From Pleurocapsa sp. CCALA 161 (lineage in GTDB: Bacteria; Cyanobacteriota; Cyanobacteriia; Cyanobacteriales; Xenococcaceae): a stretch of 56,965 bases of DNA. This document shows, piece after piece, positions 37,567 through 46,481 of the stretch (positions are counted from its first letter, which is position 1; each line of letters opens with the position of its first letter). Made by a program: the position numbers and the translations under genes. The stretch spans positions 1-56,965 of the forward strand of contig NZ_PVWF01000020.1 of assembly GCF_003003995.1 (NCBI RefSeq), in the 5' to 3' direction. The notes below the pieces were generated by a model that saw only the letters and a program-made list of their open reading frames with translations, was not told the origin of the DNA and made no database searches.

Positions 37567-40500
37567 CTATTTTTTGCTAGTCTTTTTTGTCTATTAATTG
37601 CTTTAATTCTTTGATTGGTGCGATCGCGTATCGATTGAAAAGCAGCTTTCTGGTGGCAACTTTGAGTAAGATATGTCGCCAAAGAAGCGATCGTCGGGTT
37701 CTGAAACATTTCCACCACAGATAAATCTCGTTGTAAAGACTTTCTCAATTTTTGATTTACCTCAAGCAAGAGTAAGGAATGTCCGCCGAGGTCGAAAAAA
37801 TTATCATCGATCCCAACTTTTTCTAGATGCAATGCTTCTTGCCAAATAGCAGCGATCTTTCGTTCGATTTCCGAACTAGGTGCTTGATGAGCTACTGTAG
37901 TCGATGCACTTTCGGGTAGAGGTAAAGCACGACGATTTATTTTTCCGTTAGGTAACAGAGGTAGTTGCTCGAGCATGACAAAAGCTGAAGGCAGCATATA
38001 TTCTGGTAATAATTCTTGGAGATATTTTTTACCTTCTTCCCTTGACCATTGGCGATCAGCTTTGCTGGTGCGCTCTGCGCAATCGCGATCAAGAACGATA
38101 TATGCTATTAACTGCTGTCTTTGAGATATTTCTCTAACCACAACTACCGTTTCTCTCACGGCTGGATGTCTACTTAAAACCGCTTCAATTTCCCCCAATT
38201 CGATACGAAAGCCTCTGATTTTGACCTGATGGTCGATTCTACCTAAATACTCAATTGTGCCGTCTGATAGGTATCGTGCTAAATCTCCAGTTTTATATAA
38301 TTGTGTTGCTCGATCAAAAGGATTTGCAATAAACTTTTCTTCAGTCAATTCGGGCTGATTTAAGTACCCTTTAGCTAAACCTACTCCTCCAATATGTAAC
38401 TCTCCCGCTACTCCAATCGGCACGGGTTGTAAATCTCGATTTAAGATATATATCTGCGTGTTGGCAATCGGGCGACCAATGGGAATTGTCGTAGGGGCAG
38501 TTCGTGAACTATTCTTTTTACCTTCTGGTTGACATTGCCAATAAGTGACATCGATCGCTGCTTCTGTTGGGCCATAAAGATTGTATAGTTCACAGTTAAG
38601 GCGAGCAAAAAACTTTTCTTGTAGCGGTAATGAAAGCGCTTCGCCACTACAAATAACTTGTTTGAGACTGCGACACTTCTGTGATTTTTGTAATTCTGGT
38701 TCTTCAAGAAATACTTGTAACATCGAGGGAACAAAATGCAGCGTCGTAATTTGTGATTGCTCGATTAGATCGACTAAATAACCACTATCTTGATGTCCTC
38801 CTGGTTTGGCTATTACTAGAGATGCACCAGTTAGTAAGGGCCAGAAAAATTCCCAAACCGATACATCAAAACTATAGGGTGTCTTCTGTAAAACTTTTTC
38901 TTCTGGGATTAATCGATAAGTGTCTTGCATCCACAACAAGCGATTAACCAAACCCCGATGAGTGTTCATCACCCCTTTAGGTGTTCCTGTTGAACCAGAG
39001 GTATAAATTACATAAGCTAGGTTATCTGGTTTGATGTGACTGACTGGGTTGGCTATTTTGTCCCTTAACCAAATATCCTGATCATCTAAACAAATAATTT
39101 GTCCTTGATAGGTTGGTAAGGCTGATTGCAGATGCTTTTGGGTTAATAATACGTTGATGTTGGCATCTGCTAGCATAAATGCCAAACGTTCTTGAGGATA
39201 GTTACAGTCCAAAGGTAAGTACGCCCCACCAGCTTTGAGAATTGCCACTAAAGCGATCGCCATTGATAAAGAACGTTCCAGACAAACACCTACGATAGTA
39301 TCTGGTTGAACGCCTAGAGTTTGCAACTCATGAGCGAGGATATTGGCGCGTTGATTTAATTCAAAATAAGTTATTTCTTGTTCTTCAAAGATGAGGGCGA
39401 TCGCCTTGGGAGTTTTCGCTACCTGTGCTTCAAATAGCTGGGGAAAGCAAACTTGAGGATATTCAACCTGAGTATTATTCCAGTTTGATAGCTGCTGTAT
39501 TTCTAATTCAGTGAGATAAGGTAAATCTGATAACTTTGCTTCTGGATTGGTAACGATATCTTGCAATAAATTGGCAAAGCGATCGAGCATTGATGAGATC
39601 GTCCCTGCATCGAATAAGTCTCGATTGTATTCAAAGCAAACCCTCAATTGCGCTTCTTCTTCAATAGAGACGTTGAGATCGAACTGTGCTGTCTCGTTAT
39701 CGATTCGATACTGACTCCAATTCAAACCCTCAACTTCGGGTAACTTCGGCGTATTTGTCACGGCAAACATTACTTGAAATATCGGCGTATAGCTTAAATT
39801 CCGCTCTGGCTGGAGTGCTTCTACTAACTGTTCAAAAGGTAAATCTTGATGGGTATAGGCTTCGATCGCTACCTGACGTATCTGTGATAGTAATTCTCGA
39901 AAACTGGGATTGCCTGCTAAGTTAGTTCGCAGTGGGATGGTATTAACAAAAAAGCCGATTAATCCCTGCAACTTTTGATGCTGGCGATTGGCAACAGGAG
40001 AACCAACAATTATGTCTTCTTGTCCTGTATGGCGCAATAGTAAAATTTTAAATGCTGCCAGTAAGAGCATGAACATGGTAACATTTTCTTGTAGTGCCAG
40101 AGTTTTAAGTTGTTGAGAAAGACTTTTGGGTAAGACTAAAGATTGAGATGCACCTCGCTCGGATTGAATTGGTGGCCTAGGTCTATCTGTAGGTAAGTGT
40201 AAAACATTAGGTGCGCCCTCTAGTTTTTGTTTCCAGTAGTCTAGATGTTTAGTTATATTTTCTTGGTGTAACCATTGTTTTTGCCAATAAATAACGTCTT
40301 GGTACTGTACAGGAAGTTCAGAAATAAATGAAGGGTAATCGCAACAGATATCTTGATAAAAAGTACCAAGTTCTTTAATAAATATTCCTGCCGACCAGCC
40401 ATCAAAAATAATATGATGGATATTAATTAAAAGTATATATTCTTGGGGTGCTAAACATAACAGTGTAGCTCGCAATAAAGGTATTTCAGAAAGGTTAAAA

Positions 40501-42977
40501 GGCTTTTGATGTTCTTGAGTAGCGATTCTTTTTACTTCCAATTCTCGTTTTTCTCTAGAGAATTGTTGATAGTTTTTTACTGTTAACGACAGCTTAAAAT
40601 CTACTGCGATCGCGCCAATTAGTTGACCTTCTAAACTATTAAAACTAGTCCGCAATATTTCATGTCTTTGGATGATGCAGTTGAGGGCTTTTTCTAATAT
40701 TTCGCTTTGTAAGTTACCTTGAATGCGAATACCAAAAGAAATATTATAGGCAGAATTACCAGTTTTGAGGCGATCAAGAAACCAAAGTCTAGCTTGAGCA
40801 AAAGAAACTGGATGAATATTATTATTGGTAGTAATTCTTTGCAGAGGTATAGATTCATTAGAATTAGATACTTCCAGTTGTGCTAATATTTTGGTCGAAA
40901 GTGATCGCGTAGTTAATCCTGAAAACAAATCCGCGATCGCAATATGAACTTCTAAATCATTTTCGATCTGATTTTTTAATTCAAAAACTTTTAAAGAATC
41001 CAAGCCCAAAGTAGTCAAAGGAAGCCCGATTTTAACTTCTGAAGGTAATCTTTTCAGTATCCGTGCAATTTTTGTTTGCACATATGCTTCTAAATGTAAC
41101 TGAGATTCTGCAAGAGGTAATTGTAAAAGATCTTCTCTTGTTAACTTTTGTTCTTGAGCGACAAATTCTTTAGTTTCTAGAATGCTCTTGGCAACCGTAT
41201 TTAAAGTACCTTCTAAAAACTTATTCCGAGTTGCTCGACGTTGAATTTTGCCACTAGAAGTCTTGGGAATACTCCCAGGTTTGATTAAAATTACGCCATA
41301 AACTTCTATCTCATGGGCTTGCGTTACCGCTTGACGAATAGCGGTAATAACTTCCTCTAGATTAGGCTTCGCCCGAAACTCTAATTCTTGCACGACTACT
41401 AACCTTTCTTCGTTATCTATCTCTATCGCAAAAGCTGCATTACTACCCAAGCGCAATCCATCATGACTTCTTTCCGCCGTTAGTTCAATATCTTGAGGAT
41501 AAAGATTACGCCCCCTAATAATAATTAAATCCTTAAGCCTACCAGTAACAAACAACTCCCCCGACTCATCCAAAAATCCCAAATCCCCAGTACGCAAAAA
41601 ACAACCATCTGGGCTTATTTCAACTCCAAAATCACCACTCTTAACTCCTTCTCCTTCTTCTTTGCGCCTCTGCCCCAAACTAAGCGGGATAAACGTCTTT
41701 GCGCGAAACGTCTCTTCCGTCTCCTCCAGACGATTCCAATAACCTTTAGCTACACTATCCCCACGTACCCAAATCTCCCCAATATGATCATGCTTACAAA
41801 GAGTCAAGGTTTCAGGATTAACGATCGCAATTTCTAGATCGGGAATACTCTTACCACAACCAACTAAAACCTTACTATCTTCTTGTTCGCAGACTTCTAC
41901 AATTTTATCTTCAGCTAAAGCCAATCTGTCCACAGCTTTACTTTGAGAAGAAATCTGTTCATTTCCTAGTCTTTTAACCTCTTTATTTTTTCCAGAAACT
42001 AACAAAGTTGTTTCCGCCATTCCATAACAGGGATAAAAAGCCGATGGGCGAAAGCCACAGTCAGCAAATGTAGCTGCAAATAACTCTAAAGTCTCATTAC
42101 GAATCGGTTCAGCCCCATTAAAAGCCACCTGCCAACTACTCAGATCTAGAGTAGCCCGTTGTTCGGCGGTAATCTTTTGCATACATAGTTCGTAAGCAAA
42201 ATTAGGCGCACCGCTAGTAGTTCCTTTGTATTTAGAAATAGCTTGTAACCAACGATAGGGACGTTGTAAAAACGAGGTGGGCGACATCAAAACACAAGGG
42301 AATCCACCATAGAAAGGTTGCAAAATACCCCCGATTAATCCCATGTCGTGATAGATCGGTAGCCAAGAAATAAACTTGCTTTCAGGAGAATGTCCCATAC
42401 AACGATAAGTCATCGCTGCATTATGTAATATGTTGCCATGACTTACCATGACTCCTTTAGGCGTACCCGTAGAACCCGATGTATATTGCAAAAAAGCAAT
42501 TGTTTCGCGATCTAAAATTGGTTGTTGCCAATTAGCTTCTATTCCTGTCTCAACATTGCCTGTAGCCAACCATTGTAAATTGCTTGTTGTGCCTAACAAA
42601 GACTGCATCTTGGGTAAAAGCGTTTCAGTAGTTAAAGCGATCGCAGCTTGAGCATCTGCAACAATAGCTTGTATTCTGGGAGTTTTTCTTTGATTTTGTG
42701 GTGGATAAGCAGGTACAGCAATAACACCCGCATACAAACAGCCAAAAAAAGCAGCTAAATAATCTAATCCTGAAGGATAGAGTAATAACGCCCTTTCTCC
42801 TTTTAATCCTAGTGCTTGTAGTTGAGTTGCGATCGCTCTGGCTCGTCGATCTAGCTCTCCATAAGTTAGCGTCTCTGTTTCTTTTTCTCCATCTTCTAAA
42901 AACTTAAAAGCCGTTGTTTGAGATTGTGCCGAAGCTCTATATTGCAAAAGCTTTACTATTGTCGAACAATTATCCAC
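37563..42977 (-). CDS. FAAL - ACP - C - A(Ser) - T loading protein
   Basis: 1804 residues, first gene of the cluster. Residues ~1-600 are a fatty acyl-AMP ligase: YTSGSTGTPKG, WLPIYHDMGL and YGMAETTL are typical. It activates a free fatty acid and passes it to the ACP (serine near 659, LGLDSLKVF). C (~725-1160) has HHIIFDGWS and joins the acyl group to the amino acid activated by A, whose specificity residues read DVWHISLID plus Lys, i.e. serine. The last carrier serine is near 1732 (LGGHSLL). A repeat-derived insert of ~35 residues (around RRKEEGEGVKSGD, ~41640-41720) sits in the FAAL before the LRTGDLG motif. The acyl cap it makes is the likely substrate of the acylase at 1948-4122. The PKS follows with a 4-nt overlap. 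Confidence 0.94.
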   Translation of the reverse strand: MDNCSTIVKLLQYRASAQSQTTAFKFLEDGEKETETLTYGELDRRARAIATQLQALGLKGERALLLYPSGLDYLAAFFGCLYAGVIAVPAYPPQNQRKTPRIQAIVADAQAAIALTTETLLPKMQSLLGTTSNLQWLATGNVETGIEANWQQPILDRETIAFLQYTSGSTGTPKGVMVSHGNILHNAAMTYRCMGHSPESKFISWLPIYHDMGLIGGILQPFYGGFPCVLMSPTSFLQRPYRWLQAISKYKGTTSGAPNFAYELCMQKITAEQRATLDLSSWQVAFNGAEPIRNETLELFAATFADCGFRPSAFYPCYGMAETTLLVSGKNKEVKRLGNEQISSQSKAVDRLALAEDKIVEVCEQEDSKVLVGCGKSIPDLEIAIVNPETLTLCKHDHIGEIWVRGDSVAKGYWNRLEETEETFRAKTFIPLSLGQRRKEEGEGVKSGDFGVEISPDGCFLRTGDLGFLDESGELFVTGRLKDLIIIRGRNLYPQDIELTAERSHDGLRLGSNAAFAIEIDNEERLVVVQELEFRAKPNLEEVITAIRQAVTQAHEIEVYGVILIKPGSIPKTSSGKIQRRATRNKFLEGTLNTVAKSILETKEFVAQEQKLTREDLLQLPLAESQLHLEAYVQTKIARILKRLPSEVKIGLPLTTLGLDSLKVFELKNQIENDLEVHIAIADLFSGLTTRSLSTKILAQLEVSNSNESIPLQRITTNNNIHPVSFAQARLWFLDRLKTGNSAYNISFGIRIQGNLQSEILEKALNCIIQRHEILRTSFNSLEGQLIGAIAVDFKLSLTVKNYQQFSREKRELEVKRIATQEHQKPFNLSEIPLLRATLLCLAPQEYILLINIHHIIFDGWSAGIFIKELGTFYQDICCDYPSFISELPVQYQDVIYWQKQWLHQENITKHLDYWKQKLEGAPNVLHLPTDRPRPPIQSERGASQSLVLPKSLSQQLKTLALQENVTMFMLLLAAFKILLLRHTGQEDIIVGSPVANRQHQKLQGLIGFFVNTIPLRTNLAGNPSFRELLSQIRQVAIEAYTHQDLPFEQLVEALQPERNLSYTPIFQVMFAVTNTPKLPEVEGLNWSQYRIDNETAQFDLNVSIEEEAQLRVCFEYNRDLFDAGTISSMLDRFANLLQDIVTNPEAKLSDLPYLTELEIQQLSNWNNTQVEYPQVCFPQLFEAQVAKTPKAIALIFEEQEITYFELNQRANILAHELQTLGVQPDTIVGVCLERSLSMAIALVAILKAGGAYLPLDCNYPQERLAFMLADANINVLLTQKHLQSALPTYQGQIICLDDQDIWLRDKIANPVSHIKPDNLAYVIYTSGSTGTPKGVMNTHRGLVNRLLWMQDTYRLIPEEKVLQKTPYSFDVSVWEFFWPLLTGASLVIAKPGGHQDSGYLVDLIEQSQITTLHFVPSMLQVFLEEPELQKSQKCRSLKQVICSGEALSLPLQEKFFARLNCELYNLYGPTEAAIDVTYWQCQPEGKKNSSRTAPTTIPIGRPIANTQIYILNRDLQPVPIGVAGELHIGGVGLAKGYLNQPELTEEKFIANPFDRATQLYKTGDLARYLSDGTIEYLGRIDHQVKIRGFRIELGEIEAVLSRHPAVRETVVVVREISQRQQLIAYIVLDRDCAERTSKADRQWSREEGKKYLQELLPEYMLPSAFVMLEQLPLLPNGKINRRALPLPESASTTVAHQAPSSEIERKIAAIWQEALHLEKVGIDDNFFDLGGHSLLLLEVNQKLRKSLQRDLSVVEMFQNPTIASLATYLTQSCHQKAAFQSIRDRTNQRIKAINRQKRLAKNR

Positions 42978-43341
42978 TACAAAATTCCTCTCACCACCAA
43001 AGTGATTTTTAACTTGACGACATTCACGAAGTTAGAGGAAGCCCCTTCGTTTTAGCCTCATGGGTAAGGGCAAGCGGCGGGGTCTCTCTGACCAGTTTCA
43101 AAATCTTATATTTGACCAACGATCAGAGTAGGCTCTGACTGATAGCTCTCTAGTAATTTATCGCTGGAATTAAGCTAGCATTTATTGCAATTAAATATCA
43201 ATAATTTAATTACATAAATTTACATTGTTGACTTATAAAATTCATCAAGAGATCTGCATAGTTTTATATTGCTCATGTTTTAGTTGTTAAATATTTCTCA
43301 AAAAAGCTTTAGGATGGTAGTCTTGAGCCTTCTTGGGGTGC
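42978..43341. promoter_or_regulatory. Upstream region of the NRPS/PKS cluster
   Basis: Non-coding DNA upstream of the FAAL gene. It should hold the cluster promoter, and no competing gene is seen. An AT-rich stretch (43181-43215) contains ATCAATAATT (43197-43206), also present in inverted orientation upstream of the fecC-like gene (52479-52488). Its AT-rich near-palindromic context would suit a Fur-type iron operator, but the match to a Fur box is weak. No -35/-10 pair is certain. Confidence 0.4.
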
Positions 43342-43664
43342 AGCCGACATATGTGCAAAATAGGACACGATGTTAAGTAATGTAAAAAACGGCTTATGTT
43401 CCAGCTTTTCAAAAACCTTTGAAAATGCCTTGATGACTGCTTTACAGAGCAAATTTAATAATAACCCTGAGAGAAATAAATTACTAACTTCCCCAAAAAA
43501 GATAGTTGGGCTTAAATGACCAGGGTTCAGAAAATCAGCCTCTCAAGTCACTAATTATGGAAAACTTGCCCATTAATGACCATTTTTGGTGATGTTTTGA
43601 TCCTTAATTAGCTTGAAAAGTTACAAATCTTTGTGTCGTGTCCTATTTTGCGGGTATGTCGGCT
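43342..43664. mobile_element. MITE-like element with 29-bp terminal inverted repeats
   Basis: The left end (43342-43370, starting AGCCGACATA) and the right end (43636-43664, ending TATGTCGGCT) are inverted copies matching at 26 of 29 positions; both carry GCAAAATAGGACACGA. The ~265 bp between them have no plausible coding frame. This looks like a non-autonomous transposable element placed between the divergent NRPS and receptor promoters. No clear target duplication was identified, and no partner transposase with these ends is in the window. Confidence 0.75.
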
Positions 43665-43744
43665 ATATGCCTTCTTGTCTGATCGATGAGCATCTCGAAT
43701 TTAGCCTGTAAAACTTAATGAAATCAAGATCTTTAGAAAACACC

Positions 43745-43772
43745 CTCAAAACGCGGTATATTTTATTGCGAA
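43745..43772 (+). promoter_or_regulatory. Conserved upstream element of TonB receptor 1
   Basis: CTCAAAACGCGGTAT followed by an AT-rich TTTTATTGCGAAT stretch. The same 15-mer occurs at 52698-52712 before receptor 2, at almost the same distance from the homologous codon (58-59 nt). The TATATT or TATGAT inside could be a -10 box. Conservation could also simply reflect recent duplication. Confidence 0.5.
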
Positions 43773-43817
43773 TAGTTTTAGTTAACTAGAAGACGATTAA
43801 TTACGAGGAGCAAAGAC

Positions 43818-46430
43818 TTGAATTGGGTCAAATATAGTTTTTTCTTATTTCAATTAAGCTTATTGCCACTGTTGATTTCTATTAATCCTGTCGTAGCAGA
43901 AACAAAAAGCGATTGGCGAAGCCAGCGCGCGACGCGAAGCGAGTCCTTTAGGGGAGCGCATCCCTTAAACTTGACAGCCGTAAACTCTGTTCAGGATATT
44001 CCCCCGCGTCATCAGGTTTCGACTTCAGCGATCGATCTGCTAGCGCAAGCTCCTGTAACGCGAGTAACAGGAGTAGAAGTAAATCAAACTAATTCAGGAT
44101 TAGAAGTAATCTTACAAACCGCAGCAGGAGGACAAAGATTAGTCCCGTTAATCTTACCAGAAGGCAAGAATCTGGTGGTTGACATTCTCGATGCCACATT
44201 GGGCTTCGACCTTAGAAATGGCGTGACTAAAACCAATCCCGTCGAAGGAATTAAGTCAGTCGCTTTAACTAAAGTAGACGAGAGCAGTATTCGTTTAACC
44301 ATTACAGGGGGAAGCAAAGCTCCTAGTGCAGAAATAATACCATCAAGACAAAACTTGGTTTTAAGCGTCACCCCAGAAGGCAATACAGCACAAACTAAAC
44401 CAGATGAGGAAATCGAAGTTATTGCCACTGGCGAAGCAGCAGATAATAATGATTACTTTGTTCCTGATGTGGGTGTTACTCGTACCAATACTCCGATTAT
44501 AGATACTCCTGGAACTGTTCGGGTAATACCTCGTCAAATATTTGAAGACCAAGGCACAACTGAATTTCGCGACGCCCTATCAAGAAATGCAGCAGGTGTA
44601 GTTACCGGTGGTAGCCCCAGATCTCAATTTAACAATGTAAAGATTCGCGGTTTTGATGTTTCTTCAAACTCTTTGGTCAATGGAATTCCAGAAACTTTTT
44701 TCACTCTATCAACACCAAGAGATTTAAGCAATATCGAGCGACTAGAAATTTTGTCGGGGCCAGCTTCTATCGTTGGAGGACAAATTTCTCCAGGGGGCAT
44801 TGTCAATGTTGTTACCAAGCAACCTTCCCTTTCTCCTTTGTACGAATTATCTGCTAGCTATGGTAGTTTCAATACTGTCCAAGGTGCATTCGATTTTTCA
44901 GGCCCGCTAAACGATAGTAAAACAGTAGCTTATCGTCTTAACGCTTCTATTTATCACTCTGGTACATTTATTGATGCAGACAATGTTGACATTGAACGAT
45001 TTTCCATCGCCCCAGTCATTAGCTGGCAGATTGGTAAGCAAACTAAACTCAGCTTTGAAGGGCTATATTTTGATAATAGAACTCCTCAAAGAGTGGGATT
45101 GCCAGCACGGGGGACAGTTTTAGATAATCCCAATGGTGAAATTCCTCGAGACCAATTTGTCGGAGAACCTGATTTTGATGGTAGCACCAACAAACTTACA
45201 CAAATAGGATATGACTTAGAACATAGTTTCAGTGACAACTGGTCTTTACGGCATGTTTTTCGTTACATGAATTTTCAAAATGAACAAAAGGAAGCGTTTG
45301 TTAATGAGTTACAAGATGATTTACGAACCTTAGAACGTTCTGGGGATCTATTTATCGATGATATTAATAATTACCAAGCCACCGCTTATGTAACTGGTAA
45401 ATTTGAGACGGGTAAGATTAATCACGAATTGCTGGCTGGTGTAGATTATGTTTTTGAAGAAGATTTTTTTGAATCTGAATTCTTTGAAGCTGAAAGTATA
45501 GATCTGTTTAAGCCTGAGTTCGCAGGTGGTGTAGGGGAATCAATAGACTCTAGTAATGTTTTACAAACAGGTAATGGATTAGGAATTTATTTACAAGATC
45601 AACTGAAGACCTTTGACAATCGCTTGATTTTTGTTTTGGGTGGACGTGTTGATTTTGTGGGCAGTTCGTCTGAAGACTTAGTTGATGAATCTTCAGAAAA
45701 AGAATCTCAAGATGACAGTGCCTTTAGCCCTAGAGTTGGAGTTCTCTATAAACTAGCGGATAACATTTCGCTGTACGGTAGTTTTAGTCGCTCCTTTAAA
45801 CAAGAAATTGGTAGAAGTCTCAATAATGAAACCTTTGAGCCGTCACGAGGCACTCAATACGAAGTCGGGGCTAAAGCTGATTGGTTGAATAAACGTTTGT
45901 CTACAACTCTAGCTTTTTACGACCTAACTCAGACTAATGTGCTGACAGAAGATCCTGATGATCCTGAATTTGAGATTCAAACAGGAGAACAAAATAGTCA
46001 AGGGATTGAACTGCAAACTACAGGAGAAATATTACCAGGTTGGAGTGTAGTTGCTTCTTATGCCTATACTAATGCGGAAATTATCCAGGACAATGTTTTT
46101 GCTGTGGGTAATTCCCTTGCTAATGTTCCCGAAAATACAGTGAATTTATGGAATACCTATACAATTTCTGAAGGGGATCTATCTGGTTTAGGATTTGGCT
46201 TGGGTCTTTTTTATGTTGGGTCAAGAGAGGGCGACTTAGACAACTCTTTTCAACTTGATGACTATCTCAGGACTGATGCAGCTATCTACTATCGTCGAGA
46301 TAAGTTAGATTTAGCACTTAATTTTAAAAATCTTTTTGACGTAGACTACGTTGAATTTGCTGACGATGATCTTAGAGTTGGTCTAGCAGATCCTTTCACC
46401 GCAGAATTTTCTGCCTCTTATAAGTTTTGA
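43818..46430 (+). CDS. TonB-dependent siderophore receptor with AMIN domain
   Basis: 870 residues. A signal peptide (~1-28, ending VVAE), an AMIN domain (~78-185, starting VTRVTGVEV), a plug (~215-330, with NNVKIRGFDV and GGIVNVVTKQP) and an outer-membrane barrel ending in Phe (SASYKF). Such receptors import ferric siderophores with TonB energy. AMIN domains are common in cyanobacterial receptors, possibly binding cell wall. The start is TTG at 43818, with GAGGAG 7 nt upstream. The homologous receptor 2 starts eight or nine codons further upstream with ATG, but here that position reads TTA ATT, so the ATG was lost. A 20-bp repeat core (43934-43953) is inserted in frame after the signal peptide. 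The gene precedes the fecB-like gene by 51 nt. Confidence 0.93.
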   Translation: MNWVKYSFFLFQLSLLPLLISINPVVAETKSDWRSQRATRSESFRGAHPLNLTAVNSVQDIPPRHQVSTSAIDLLAQAPVTRVTGVEVNQTNSGLEVILQTAAGGQRLVPLILPEGKNLVVDILDATLGFDLRNGVTKTNPVEGIKSVALTKVDESSIRLTITGGSKAPSAEIIPSRQNLVLSVTPEGNTAQTKPDEEIEVIATGEAADNNDYFVPDVGVTRTNTPIIDTPGTVRVIPRQIFEDQGTTEFRDALSRNAAGVVTGGSPRSQFNNVKIRGFDVSSNSLVNGIPETFFTLSTPRDLSNIERLEILSGPASIVGGQISPGGIVNVVTKQPSLSPLYELSASYGSFNTVQGAFDFSGPLNDSKTVAYRLNASIYHSGTFIDADNVDIERFSIAPVISWQIGKQTKLSFEGLYFDNRTPQRVGLPARGTVLDNPNGEIPRDQFVGEPDFDGSTNKLTQIGYDLEHSFSDNWSLRHVFRYMNFQNEQKEAFVNELQDDLRTLERSGDLFIDDINNYQATAYVTGKFETGKINHELLAGVDYVFEEDFFESEFFEAESIDLFKPEFAGGVGESIDSSNVLQTGNGLGIYLQDQLKTFDNRLIFVLGGRVDFVGSSSEDLVDESSEKESQDDSAFSPRVGVLYKLADNISLYGSFSRSFKQEIGRSLNNETFEPSRGTQYEVGAKADWLNKRLSTTLAFYDLTQTNVLTEDPDDPEFEIQTGEQNSQGIELQTTGEILPGWSVVASYAYTNAEIIQDNVFAVGNSLANVPENTVNLWNTYTISEGDLSGLGFGLGLFYVGSREGDLDNSFQLDDYLRTDAAIYYRRDKLDLALNFKNLFDVDYVEFADDDLRVGLADPFTAEFSASYKF
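43925..43957. repeat. In-frame repeat core in TonB receptor 1
   Basis: GCGAAGCGAGTCCTTTAGGG at 43934-43953 is identical to the minus-strand copy at 15204-15223. Receptor 2, almost identical on both sides, has only a short GCACGGAGCGCATCGC stretch at the same place (~52878-52893). This pair therefore shows the insertion directly. It encodes RATRSESFRGAHP between the signal peptide and AMIN domain. Confidence 0.75.
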
Positions 46431-46481
46431 TAAATAGCTCTTCTGTTCCAATTTCCCAGTCTTTTTGTCTCTCTCAAGCTC

